From positions 184,188-248,187 of the forward strand of contig JBNGIQ010009373.1 in NCBI GenBank assembly GCA_049999765.1: 64,000 bases of DNA. Reading direction: 5' to 3'. Below are positions 26,373 to 37,429 of this stretch, one piece after another (the stretch's first letter is position 1; every line of letters begins with the position of its first letter). This DNA comes from Phaeoceros laevis. Lineage: Eukaryota; Anthocerotophyta; Anthocerotopsida; Notothyladales. A model generated the notes under the pieces. That model searched no databases, had not been told where the DNA came from, and saw only the letters and a list, made by a program, of their open reading frames with translations. The position numbers were made by a program, and so were the translations under genes.

Positions 26373-29165
26373 CTACTGCCACAACAACTTGTCCGATTTG
26401 GTCGTGAAGGTCCTCTTGACGTAGTCCTTGAGCCGGGTGTCCCGCACCTGGCAAAATCTTTTATGCCAATCTTCGGGCATGACAGGCTCTGTTGCCAGAC
26501 CAGGCGTCCTGTCGTTGGAATTCTTGTTCTGCTTCGAAGTCCAGTCAGTGGTGTAAGTTCCTGCTCGCCTCACAAATTTCAGCTTGAAGTCCTCCCAAAC
26601 CTGCACAAGCATGACGGTGAGTAAGATGATGCTGGAAACAATAAGAACGCAACGAGAGGGAACGGAAAAACAGGGAAGCGGGCTAACCTGGAACTTGTAA
26701 TGGTTGACGACGGCGAACTTCCGCACCATGCTCACTGACTCGAAGCCTGGCCGAAGCTCAAAATGGTGGAGCAGGTTGAGGAGGCTGACGCTAAGAGCGT
26801 CCGTTCTGACAATAGACTTGTGGCGCTGCGGGCTAAAATCTCTACAGGTGTAGCCCATGACAACACCCTTCGTCGGATGGTGCTTCAGCCCGGAGGGACC
26901 GAAGTTGTGGCAGTCAAACCGAATCTCGCCTATCCGGGAAGGAGGCTCGCTCCCGTTCACCCGGACAAAAAGTGGTCTCCTGTCTGTGGCAACGTCCTTG
27001 ATGAGGGTCCTTAGTTTGCCCTGGCCACTACCTCTTGTTGGATTTCTCGCGTCACAACCTTCCTCTTCGTGCTCCAGCTGCGCGGTTTCATCCTCAGAAA
27101 CAGATACAACATTCCTCCTTGTTTCTTCAGGCACGGTTTCCCGTGGAAAAAAGTCGTTGTGTGTGTAAATGGACGGTCTCTGGTTTGCCCTCAATTCCTC
27201 CTCGAACTGCACCAGCTCTCCTCTCAGCTTGGGCTCAGCTTGGGTTGCAACATCTTCAGCTCCGGTTTCATCTATGGACAGCAGTTCCCTGACTCCACCA
27301 AGTTTGGCCCTTTTACCCTTCAAGCGAGACCGATCCTTGAGTTTACGTGCTGCCCTCAGCTTCCCCACTTTTTTGGTTGTCCCGATAATAGATTCTTCTG
27401 CCCACTCTCTTTTCCTGACTGCATTACCTGCTGTGACTTCCTTCATGTAGCTGATTGGGTGGATGAACTCATCCACATCCACAAACATGACCCACTCGCA
27501 ACCTTCCCTCCGAGCTCTGACTGCACAATGAGAGAAGGCAGCCTGCTGAGTTTTCAGCCACGGCCAGACTTGAGAGCTCAAGCTGTACTGGCCCAGCAAC
27601 TGCTCATCCATTTGAGCCTCCTCGTCAGTCAAAAGCCCACACTTTCTGTTGTTCAAAGACGCGACAACATCATCCAGGTCATCGTCGCTGTTATTGTCAT
27701 AAATAAAGAACCTCTCAGCTCCTAGATGCGTATGGTACATGACCCACTCCTTCAGGAACTTGGCCTTGTTCCAAAGCATGGTGCAGGCACAGAGGTGGTA
27801 CTTGTGTTCACCAGAACCTGCTTCTGTGGAAAACACCCGGCTCTCCGCACCAGCACTTACCTCCACATCTCCTGCTGCATAATCTTCCTCCACCGGTTCT
27901 TCTTCCTCCTTGGCAGGAAGTGCTCTGCTCCCCTCTGGATGAAAGTAGGCCACAGATGCTACAACCCCACCGTACCTGGACCCAGAGACACTCACCTTCA
28001 ATCCAACTAAACTTTCCCTCACCTCCACAGAGGGCCACTCACAGTGCACCACCTCCTGAGCTCCTAACAGTGCCTTGGTAGTATGCACAACTTCGTCAGC
28101 TCCGACTTCCCCATGGGAGCTCAAATGACCTAACCTCATGAACACACAGGAAAGATCCTGCACATCGAAGTACTTATTGCTGCCACGAGAATTCAGGTTC
28201 TTGGCCAGCACCACAATGCCCTCCTCCTGCGTAGTGATCTCATACACCAACGGCTCTTCCCAAGTGGGAGCAGCCACAAACAGCGGCCTGTACTTCGCTC
28301 GGGAGGCAAAGTGCTGAGCTCCTTGCACGCCCAGAGTGACCCTGCCCCACTGTTTGCTGCCATCAGCTGCTAACCAGCTGCTTTGGGGATCCTCCACAAC
28401 CTCACCATCATCACCGAGAAGCCTTGGACTCGCTTGATGCCCGTCGGACGGGTGAGCACACTTAACGTAATACAAGTTGCCGCTGCCCTGCTTCCGGTTG
28501 ACGCTCGAAACCGGGGTGTGAAAGACCACCGCCTGCTCAGGGAAGTCGAAGATGCAAAAGAAGCTTCCGTTCCCTTTGAGCTTGAACTCCCTGTCCAGAC
28601 GGGCACGCGAATCCGAAACTCTGACAACGAGCAGGACATCGTCCCTAAAGGTGACCGCATCCTGCACCACATTTTCCGGCCCCCCAGCGGCATCTTCTTC
28701 CCCCTGGCGCCGCAAAGCCTCTCTCACAAGCATCTCCTGCACTGCTTGTTCAGACCGGTGCACCGCCTGGTGGTTGGAGGCGGTATAGGCCGGCTCATCC
28801 TCCGCCAGCGCGTTCAGTGATTGTGCCGGAAACGGCTTCCGGATGCCGTAAGTGGAGCCTCGCGAGCTGGAGGGGTCCCGAGCGAGATGGTCTACGGAAG
28901 GCACAGGTGCTGATTTTTAGCGACGGGAAGGGATCAGTAGGCCACCACAGAAGAGCCAGATGGCGCATCTTGTGTCCGGATAAACAAAGCACAAACCTTG
29001 AGATGCACCGGATCGCTTGCAACTGTGGCACCTACCTGGTTTTCGATGCAGAACGGATGTGGAAGCCAGCATCAACGCGGTGGTGCCGAGGAAGAAGCAG
29101 AACACGAGCAGTCTAAAGTTCCTGAAGTCCATCACAGCGCCGCCGTGTGCTGCCTTGGTCTTCAT
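26373..29165 (-). CDS. GT92 (DUF23) family glycosyltransferase, Golgi type II membrane protein
   Basis: Three exons, complement(26373..26600, 26688..28909, 29036..29165); 859 aa. Exon 1 supplies a signal anchor (FRLLVFCFFLGTTALMLA). Exon 2 has no usable ATG, which confirms the upstream exon. The catalytic part begins with HLCACTMLWNKAKFLKEWV (about 411), has the metal-binding DVDEF motif (about 520), then GEIRFDCHNFGPSG (about 704), GYTCR, RHKSIVR, NHYKFQ|VWEDFK across intron 2, and RAPGL-like RTPGLATEP near the end. Plant GT92 members include the galactan synthases GALS; this one is closer to the less characterised DUF23 group. An insertion of roughly 150 charged residues sits between DVDEF and GEIRF, much longer than remembered relatives. 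Intron 2 (87 bp) is a multiple of three with no stop, so its retention would add a hydrophobic segment. The acceptor of exon 2 could alternatively be 15 bases further in. Confidence 0.9.
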
Positions 29166-29960
29166 CTTGTCTGTCCACTCATGAAAAATTCCTCACGGGT
29201 CCGGCAAATCCAAAGAAGCGCAGGTTCCTACCGATCAGCCAACTCCGGCAGCCCCAAGGTACTCTGCAACCATGGGCGCAGCTCGCAAACACGACACCGT
29301 CTCGCATTTTTCAAAAACAACAAGCTGGCCACTGCAGTGACACTCTCGGCAGCAGCCGTTCCCTCAAATTATTCGCCGCCTCCTTATATAGCACGCCTCG
29401 CTCACCTCTCAATCCTTCCGCAATTTATCGAGGCCCGCCGCATGAACAAGAGACAGGAGAGAGCGAGCACTCCCTCCCCCTCCTCAATCCTCCTCCTCAA
29501 GAACCTCGGAAATCTTCCTCGCACAAATTCCGCTCAAATCCTGGATCGTGTAGCTGTACAAGCCGAGCGCGTGTGCATCCGTCCCCAGGCGCCGCCGCTT
29601 CCTCCGGATCCATCATCCACCGCATTCCACGATCCTGCCAATTCGCAGCCCCGGATGGCACAGAACTAAATGTCACCACCGCCGCCACCTCCCTCCTTGC
29701 AATTGGAAGCGCAGTGAAAGTGGAAGAGGGGACGGATCCTGTGGAGTGTGACGGTGGGAGGGAGGAAGGAAGGAAGCGCGCGGGCTTCTTTCAAGCGATC
29801 AGCAACGAATCCACCACGTCCCCTGGCGCTCGCCCCTCACCTGCTACTCGGAAGGGAGGTGTGGCTGGAGAGAGGTACCAATCCGTACATCAAGGAAACT
29901 GGCTCGTTTTTATACGGTTGGCTCGCCCCGGTGAGTTTGCGTAATTCAGCTTGTCGAAAT

Positions 29961-30050
29961 CGGGTAGACAAATTATGCACCACCGGGTAGATAAATTATG
30001 CACCACCGGGTAGCCAATTATGCGTCACCGGGTGGCCTCTAATGCGAATA
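29961..30050. repeat. About 23-bp tandem repeat with CCGGGTAG core
   Basis: Four units begin at about 29961, 29984, 30007 and 30029 with CGGGTAG (the last CGGGTGG), each followed by an AATTATGC-like segment. The same CCGGGTAG...ATTA wording recurs in the element at 63.7-64 kb. Confidence 0.8.
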
Positions 30051-30654
30051 ATGTGTCAACCGGTGGTGCAAAATGGCACATGCCATTAAAGAGTCGCCTG
30101 TCGTGTCGTTAAACTTGTGCCAGTCAGTCGATGCCCAAATCTCATTGAAAACAAGTGTCTCAATTCTGGGAGCTCGTGGCCTTGTCGTAGACTCCCTGCA
30201 ACCTTGCTTCCATCCTTCTTCAGCTGCAAGATTGGCGGCGCATAGCAGCAAGCAATATTTGCTATTGTTTATGAAACTTCCGTCTAGCTCAAGGAGCGGG
30301 AAGAGGAGAAAACAAGTTGTTTTCTAGACCAGTGAGCTATTACGCTTTCATCCCTTGCTTTGAACTACCTGCTGCGCATTTCACTTTGACAAAGAAGTTG
30401 AGGCACGGGGAGGTTCACCATCGATTGCAGCCTACCCTCGCGCAGTAAACCTGTTGAAAGCAAAACCTTGCAAAGCGCCTCGTGCGCATCTCACAATTGC
30501 ATAGCCCGAAGAACGGAAACATTCACCATCGCGCCACCAGCTGGCAAACGTGCACACAAACCACACCACACAAACCACACCCTTGCAAATAGCCTGATAC
30601 CGCTTCCTACATCGGGGCTCGCCAACCGGATAACAACTCGCCAGTTCCCTTAAT

Positions 30655-30736
30655 GTAGGTTAATGGCCCCCTGTCGCGCCGGATAGCGTTATATGTCATA
30701 ACGCATAATCCGGCCCTCCCGGGGCCATTAACCTAC
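30655..30736. mobile_element. 82-bp palindromic MITE-like element
   Basis: A perfect 16-bp inverted repeat (GTAGGTTAATGGCCCC at 30655-30670, reverse complement at 30721-30736) flanks a second, imperfect inverted repeat (CCGGATAGCGTTAT / ATAACGCATAATCCGG). The whole could fold into a near-complete hairpin. No clear target-site duplication was seen. Confidence 0.7.
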
Positions 30737-32387
30737 TCAAAGGCGTGGCTTGGCACGATCACCGTTGGATGAGGTTAGCAAAATGTGACTTGGTACGAGC
30801 GTAAACGAGGTCAGCCTCAAAAGGACTCCGCTCGGCCCGCCCCTAATCACGCAGCAGCACGCGTTACCACATGTAGCTAGCTGGCTAGGATAGGGGAGCA
30901 GTTCTACAGCAGAATGCATGACGCACATGCTGTCACCGTTATCTTTCCTGGCTTCCGCGGCTTAGGTGAAACAGCGCGCGTCAAGAATCTTACGCGTATT
31001 TGACTTGCTGATGTATGGCTGGGAAGGTCGTCCCCAACGGGATTTCTTGTGTTGTTTCCTCCTGCGATGCACCTCTCGTAGTATCACCGCATTTTTTTGT
31101 TTTCCAAGAAAATCAGAGTGTCTCAAGGTACGAAGGGTCATACAAATCAGCTAAAGCGGATCTCTACACAAAGTGAAGCGGTTGCTGTGGTACGTTTGGC
31201 ATTGTACAATTGATGCTCTCTATCACAATTTCACAAACGTGTGTCCCATAAGTACGTAATGAAGACTCTTATTCTTCTCACCTCTAAGATGGCGCATCCA
31301 TTATACTTCCGCCAGACAAATGCTCCCTAATTCCAATTAAGAAGGCATGATGGCATGGACGGGGCATATGACGGCATAGTAACGTAGCAACTACGAAGGT
31401 CCGTATGTGTTAAAGAGGTCTAAATGCGACACAACACCTGCCTTTTCGCATGCTAGTTAGGGGAACGAGCCCATCTTTTATGCGGGGATGCTAATTGCAC
31501 GTACCCGTACGTGGCATGTGCATCCATGCTCCTCTTCCCCAGACCACATGCGGTGAATGTGCATAGGCACAACCTATTTGGGAAATACTCTACTACAGGA
31601 TAGTCTACATGCGTTTCAACTTTCTAAAGAAAGAGCTGTTGCTGGCCCGAGCTGGATCCCTGCTGTCCGGAGTCCGGACGTGGTACGCTTGTCCGACGAC
31701 GCTCACAGATTTACATACAGGTAGTCTAGTCTAGCTCCGCTGTTTAGCGGTGTTTCCAGTCGTGGGCACAACAGGAAGCTGCCAATCTCATTCCATTGCC
31801 TGTAACGGAATCCGCCTTCTGATACAGTACCCCACGTGGCCACACACCCCCCCCATGCTTTTTCGCCACACGCCGTAGTGTATCCAGATGCGAAGTTGCT
31901 TTGCTTGTCAAATAACTTTGTGAAATTGTGATGGAGCGCTGGCGTTGGGTGGAATGGAACCTGACTATAGTAGGAAGAGAGAGAATGGCGGACCCAGGAG
32001 CGGGCTCGGAGTCACCCCATCACACATTGCTCCATCCTCTTCACACCTTACTCTTGGGTGAGTTACAAGTGGATGCAGCTCGTCACCGAGTTCCCTGGGT
32101 TTACGAAACGACCGGACAGTGCCTGGCGAGACTATAAGTCAAGAGCAAAGAGCAATCAAGGCATGTCACGTCATGGGTTTAGCGTAGACTCGTACCCGCA
32201 CAAACTCCAACACGTAGCCTGTCGGTCCCTGACTCTTGACTTGTTCGAAGGTACAGGTCGTACGAGGTCACAACTGTGTACTGGCCCGCTTGGATTATGT
32301 CCTCCTATTCTTGGCCCACATCATTTATAGGTGTGTAGGCAGCTGGCCCGGCTACTGCTTCGGCCTCCAAGTTGAACTTTTAAGTGT

Positions 32388-32555
32388 GTATATAGGAGCC
32401 GGGTCACAGGTCTGTCGTGTACCTCCTGTCGTTTCTTCCTGATGCCTCTGGTCCTACATTGGCCAACTTTACATGTGAATTTTAGGACCCGGGTCACAGG
32501 TCTGCCGTGCTACCTCCTGTCGTTTCTTCCTCCTGCTGCTTCTCGTCCTACATAC
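32388..32555. repeat. Diverged tandem duplication (about 93-bp period)
   Basis: The block GGGTCACAGGTCTG-CGTG-ACCTCCTGTCGTTTCTTCC...CCTACAT occurs at about 32398-32459 and again at about 32490-32553 with several differences. Confidence 0.75.
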
Positions 32556-33128
32556 GAAAAGCTGCTGATTACTATCAGTTTCACCCTCATCCTGTGTTCC
32601 TGCTTTAGGCCCTATTGGCAGTCGCCTGACCTGCCAGCTGTGTGCTCTGCAACTAGCGTCCTTGTCACGCTGTGCTTGCTCATCAGTCACCCACCTCGCA
32701 TAGACTATATTTATAGTGGACGGCCCTTCCCATCAATCAGATGAGCTGGATTGGCGTCCTCTTCTATATCAGGCAGCGGCAGACAGTCCCCTTGACTTTT
32801 CACCAACCTGCAATTACGAGAGACGGCAGCTCTACAACCTTCCAACGCCCTCTCCTGCTCTGTCTGCGGTTAATCCAGTAGACGTAAAGCAGATGGACAT
32901 GTTTCTTGTGTGCCACCGTCATGCTGCCCGCCTGCAAATACATATGTATAGCTGTTACAGGACGGTAGGCTGATGCCACGCAGCACAAGCTTGCTAACGA
33001 CAGTTGGGCACCGACACGCATCACCCTGCACCCATGACATCCAACAGTATCCGAAATGTGCACATGTGCGCATGCCTGTGCTTCCCTTGAGCATGTCTTA
33101 AGCTGTCAGCGCTTAATGTTCCTCAACA

Positions 33129-34490
33129 TCAACTAATGCAGTACACCCTGGAGCCGAAATCTGTCACCTGCAGGTTTGCCTTCGTGCATCCTGCGAAGAA
33201 CTCGGCTTCATCTTGCTTTGGAATACGACGACGCCAACTCATTAGGAAGCATGGATTTGGCAGCACCATGGCTACATCTCTCATTGCCAACCTGCCAGTT
33301 GCCCCCGTACCAGCTGTTTTCGACAGTGATAGTGTGCCTGGTTCCACAGGTACGTGGCTTTTGCTTGGGCTGCAGGCTGTTTCACCTGCTACTCCCACCG
33401 GATGATACCTTCTCAGTAGGTGGCACAGTGTTTTTATGAGGTTGGGGTACTGCTTCACATCTGCACAAGTAGCTCAAATAAAAAAAGTCAGCATGTCTGC
33501 GACGTGCAGCAGCCGGCTCCAGAAGTCAGAATGTTTGGTATAAAATGCAAGTGCCACTTACACAGAAGAATGTCACTTGCTATGACTAGGTCCCAGTTAG
33601 GCTTTTCGGTAGGAAATGGTTCTCCCCAAGTATCTGAAGCACCACAGCTTTCTTAGATTTGCAGGCAGGCAACTCAACTCTACAACTGAGAAGGGAAACA
33701 CTGCAGAAATACGCATTACGTCTGATGTGCTGCACAATCGGCTCTCCATTTGCGTGCATGTTGTAGGAAATGTTGTTCTCAATCTGCTCGTCGTCGTAGT
33801 CAGATGTGGTGATGTCCAACCCTAAAGCCTTCTTCAGAAATATGGCTAGTGCGCCGGTTCCACTGCGCACACCAAGACTTTCAGCATTGTTAACAGTGAC
33901 TGGATCATCAAACCAAGAGCTACAAGATGGTGACGGGTGCAGCTAGGGTTAGGGAACAGAGACACAACCTTCCCAGCTCCAAAATGCGGCGGCCTTCCAG
34001 CAGACTGCGGTGATCAAGCAGCCATTGAGCAAAGGAGATGGTTCCGGGCCACAGCAAATTGGCATTCACCTGATGGAAGGAGAACTCTCGAATTTGCAAA
34101 CCCTGCTTAGAAAGAAACAGGAAACACCGTTAGCAGCCTGTCGCGCAAAACGAAACCGCCTAAGTTTAGTCAAAGGAGTTTTCAGAGTCCAGTCAAAGAG
34201 GACTGGGCCAAAGTCAGTCAAACGAGTGCTCCAAAAAAAAAAAAGTCCAGTCAGAAATTGCGTACCATGCCCGGAAACGGGTGCTCTCTCTCCACATAGG
34301 CCAAGCTTTCTTCAACATCAGCTGGACCATCTTCATCTGGAGTCAAGTCAAAGCTGCACTGATTGGTATGACACAACAACGCGAATTCGCAGTATTTCAA
34401 CGCATCGTGAACTGTGACGGAGGCCACAAGCCACATACCTGAATCGGCTGCACCGAATAGGTGAGATGCCGAAAAGAACGCGGGCTCCAT
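33129..34490 (-). CDS. Seven-beta-strand methyltransferase, METTL21-like superfamily (putative protein methyltransferase)
   Basis: Seven exons, complement(33129..33291, 33409..33460, 33562..33633, 33720..33862, 33969..34102, 34266..34336, 34439..34490), all phase-consistent; 228 aa. Visible motifs: acidic N-terminus (DEDGPADVEES), YVEREHPFPGM, LLWPGT, SAM-binding motif I LELGSGTGALAIFL (about 83-96), DITTSDYDD (acidic end of strand 2), HTWGEPFP, WDLVIASDILLY (motif post-II/III), and KQYPNLIKTL with terminal SWRRRIPKQDEAEFF. The order matches a conserved plant family annotated only as putative methyltransferase; the substrate is unknown and lysine methylation is only inferred from the superfamily. 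The start is 440 bp from the divergent U-box gene. The donor after exon 3 (GTTGTG) is weak; the rest are ordinary. Confidence 0.88.
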
Positions 34491-34740
34491 CGACTTCCCG
34501 CGTGAGATGCCCTTCCTTCGCTCAGCACGAAAACCTTCGTGCCTAGGGTTATTCAAGGTTGCCTTTCTCGCGTGACGAGCTTTCCGGTCTGGGCGATTCC
34601 ATTTTGAGGCACAGATTTTGTTTGTGGACGCGGAGGACGAGCCCAAACTTAGGGTTTGCCGGAGACCACGGGAGGGAGAAGGGAGCTTCAACGTACTTGC
34701 GGATTGTTTCATGTTGGTGCGAGCTCTTGATCTCACAGTG

Positions 34741-34870
34741 CAGGAGAAGAAGAGCATCCGCGCAGTCTAGGAGGACGAACTATCAGGAGGAAAGCAGCTG
34801 CGCCCACTCTCGGAGGGAGAGCAATCAGGAGGAGAGCAGCCGCGCACAGTCTAGGAGGAGGAGGAAGAAG
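34741..34870 (+). repeat. Purine-rich tandem repeat in the leader of the U-box gene
   Basis: Two to three diverged units share ATCAGGAGGA-AGCAGC-GCGC and AGTCTAGGAGGA. They sit immediately upstream of the ATG at 34931 and are probably transcribed as 5' UTR. They also lie in the divergent region shared with the methyltransferase gene. Confidence 0.6.
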
Positions 34871-34930
34871 ATCAATCTGAGCAACTATTCTAATAGCAAG
34901 GGGAGCAAGAGGGAGTAAGGAGGTGATCTG

Positions 34931-36280
34931 ATGGCCCGGTCAGCGCTGGCGCCGCTGCTGGAGGTTGAGGTGCCATCCTTCTTCCAGTGCCCCATCTCGC
35001 TGGATCTGATGAAAGATCCCGTGAGCCTCTGCACGGGCATGACCTATGACAGGGTCAACATTGAGAAGTGGCTGGACGATGGGAACATCACCTGCCCGGC
35101 TACGATGCAGGTTCTCACCAATCTGGACCTGGTCCCCAACCACACGCTGAGAAGGCTCATCCAGGATTGGTGTGTTGCCAACCGTTCCAAGGGAGTGGAG
35201 AGGATACCGACGCCCCGACCGCCTGCCACCCCGGCCTTGGTGCGGGCCATGCTGGACGAGATTGAAGGGGGAGGACACAAGCTCAAGACTCTGCGCAAGC
35301 TGCGCCTGCTCTACAAGGAGAGCGACAAGAACAGGAAGGTGATTGAGGCCGCTGGGGCGGTGCAGCGGCTCACTGTGCTGCTCTCGCAGCATAAGCCCGC
35401 GCAGTTGTGGGAGGAAGCGGTAGGAGTTCTGGCTCTCGTTCCGAGCTTCACTGAAAATCAGAGGAGAGCGTTGGCAGGGCACAAGCCGCTGGCGGTGGTT
35501 GCTTGGATTTTGCAGAATGGGGGAGTGGAAGCACGGGTGAATTCCGCTGCTCTATTGGAGCATATTGGGCTAGGCTCTGACGCTCCATCCTCCTCCGGAG
35601 AGCAGCAGCAGGTGTCATCCTCCAGGCCTTCTTCTAGCCCCGCGTGCTTCGACCATATCAAGATTTCAGTTGGTTCTGCTCCAGGTGTCATGCCTGGCCT
35701 GGTCCAGCTCTTGCAGGAAGACCAACTCTACGCCAAGGCTGTCAAATCCAGTCTCAGGTGCCTGCTGGAGGTGTGCGGAGCCAAGGGGAATCGGATCAAG
35801 GCCGTGGAGGCCGGGGCCGTGCCGGCACTGGTGGATGTTCTGCTCCACGCCTCCGCCCAGCCAAGAGACAACAGCAGGGGCTCCGGCAGAGTTGCCAACG
35901 CCGAAGGTGCTATCGCAGTCCTGGAGCTCCTTTGCTCCTGTGCGGAGGGCAGGGCGGCTGTCAACGCACATGCCATGGCCGTGCCTACCCTGGTCACATC
36001 CTTGATGAGTTTTTCGGACACGGCCACCGAGTGCGCTGTTGGGGCCATATGGGCCATCTGCCAGTTCTCCCCCGAGTATGTCAACAACGACAACGTTTCA
36101 GATGTCCTGGAATTGGCAGTGGAGGCCGGGCTCTTCACCAAGCTCATTTATGTAATGCAGGCTGACTACAGCCCCGCCACCAAGACTAGGGCTGCTGGAT
36201 TGATGAGGCTGTTGGGGGACGCTTGGAGTAGCTCCCCCTGCAGCTCTGACCATGGGCTTGCTCACATCAGGCCCTACTGA
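34931..36280 (+). CDS. U-box / ARM-repeat E3 ubiquitin ligase (PUB22-26 group)
   Basis: Intronless, 449 aa. The U-box spans about residues 15-90 (FFQCPISLDLMKDPVSLCTGMTYDR, then IEKWLDDGNITCPAT and LVPNHTLRRLIQDWC); this fold recruits an E2 enzyme without zinc. The linker RIPTPRPPATPALV is typical of the PUB22/23/24/25/26 group. The rest is armadillo-repeat helices (for example VPALVDVLL, AIAVLELLCSCAEGR, ATECAVGAIWAICQ), which bind substrates. In Arabidopsis the group tunes immunity and cold or drought signalling; the role here is inferred. A Ser-rich loop (about 218-240) interrupts the ARM region. The reading frame is complete. Confidence 0.95.
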   Translation: MARSALAPLLEVEVPSFFQCPISLDLMKDPVSLCTGMTYDRVNIEKWLDDGNITCPATMQVLTNLDLVPNHTLRRLIQDWCVANRSKGVERIPTPRPPATPALVRAMLDEIEGGGHKLKTLRKLRLLYKESDKNRKVIEAAGAVQRLTVLLSQHKPAQLWEEAVGVLALVPSFTENQRRALAGHKPLAVVAWILQNGGVEARVNSAALLEHIGLGSDAPSSSGEQQQVSSSRPSSSPACFDHIKISVGSAPGVMPGLVQLLQEDQLYAKAVKSSLRCLLEVCGAKGNRIKAVEAGAVPALVDVLLHASAQPRDNSRGSGRVANAEGAIAVLELLCSCAEGRAAVNAHAMAVPTLVTSLMSFSDTATECAVGAIWAICQFSPEYVNNDNVSDVLELAVEAGLFTKLIYVMQADYSPATKTRAAGLMRLLGDAWSSSPCSSDHGLAHIRPY

Positions 36281-36864
36281 TCAACTTCTCCTGCTCTTAG
36301 TATCCGCCATCATGTTGTAGACGAGAAACCAGTATCAGGTTCAATTTTGTTAGGTCCTCAAGAATCTGATCTGGTCTTTCGTTGCTCAAACACGGTAGGA
36401 GATATTCTGGCAGCAGATGTAAATACTGTTACATTCTATTATTTTCTCCTCATTGTAGGAGAGGACACATTGTCCAGAACGACCAATTTGTGGTTTGGAC
36501 ACGCCTTGCTAGATTTCGTTCTAGCTGACTTTATGGCACCATTCAGAGGGACCCATCAACTGTGTTGCATATGTGCTGCGAGAGTTGCACGTAGCTCGTT
36601 GTAGGAGTTTGACCGTCCATATGCAGCCGGCACCCCCTTCCAGCAGCTCCTCCTGGGAAGCAGCCTTACCACCAGAGTGTGAAGTGGGCAGCGAACTCGA
36701 GAAATCGAAGCTTTGACCATCGTGGCGGAGACACAATCTCGTGCGTCCACTTCCATCCCGTACGGAGTCGTCCCACGACTTGGTCTCAGAAAAAATCTGT
36801 TGTTGGAGAGACGACTTCAATGGCATTTACTCTAGACTAACTCTTCGGTTTGCAACTGACTCGG

Positions 36865-37065
36865 AGACATGTGCAAAATGTGAGGAGTTGATGCGTATCT
36901 TTGAAAGTATGGCCACGAAGGATGCAACTGCCTGGTAGACATGTGCAAAATGTGGGGAATTGATGCGTGTCTTTGACAGTATGGACACAAAGGATGCAAC
37001 TGCCTGGTAGACATGTGCCCAATGTGGGGAATTGATGCGTGTCTTTCTACAAAGGATGCAATGAC
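36865..37065 (+). pseudogene. Decayed PPR-motif tandem array (72-bp period)
   Basis: Three copies begin at 36865, 36937 and 37009; the third has an internal deletion. One frame reads CAKCGELMRVFDSMDTKDATAW, matching the S-motif wording of PPR proteins (MYAKCG...RVFD.M..KD...TW). Each unit is joined through an in-frame TAG, and the bases before CAKC look like LVDM in a shifted frame, so two bases seem lost from an original LVDMYAKCG. It is a fragment, not a functional gene. Confidence 0.6.
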
Positions 37066-37429
37066 ATGAAATTCCATGATTAATTGGTTTGGTCAACTTT
37101 TGTGAGTGTTAGAATACTATTTCTTGTCCTACTTTATTCGGTTTAGGAATGATTCAATGTTGACCAGCAGCACCAGCTGCTAGGAGGATTGAATACCGAT
37201 TGATCATTGAGGGATAGGGTATTAGGGTCTGTGACTCCGTGTCAGCCCCATTGGAAGCTGAGATGCTTTTGGCGCCCTTAATTTTATTTATGTTATTTTC
37301 TGGCCATGGACTGGATAAGGTGGCTTAGAGTGTGCCTTGTTTGGTGAGCTTTGCTCTTAGTCATAGTCTAGTAGAGTAGTTACTCTCTTGGCAATAGTAG
37401 TCTTTTTGAAGTGTAGCCTTAAGACTGTC

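Larger units (their letters stand above)
29166..33128. other. Long intergenic region with repeats
   Basis: It contains pyrimidine-rich sequence upstream of GT92 (29.4-29.7 kb), the 23-bp tandem repeat at 29961-30050, the 82-bp palindrome at 30655-30736 and a diverged tandem duplication at 32388-32555. No conserved coding exon was recognised on either strand. Confidence 0.45.

Noticed and set aside
35644-36165. 173-codon frame within the U-box gene
   Set aside because: Out-of-frame shadow of the GC-rich U-box/ARM coding sequence.
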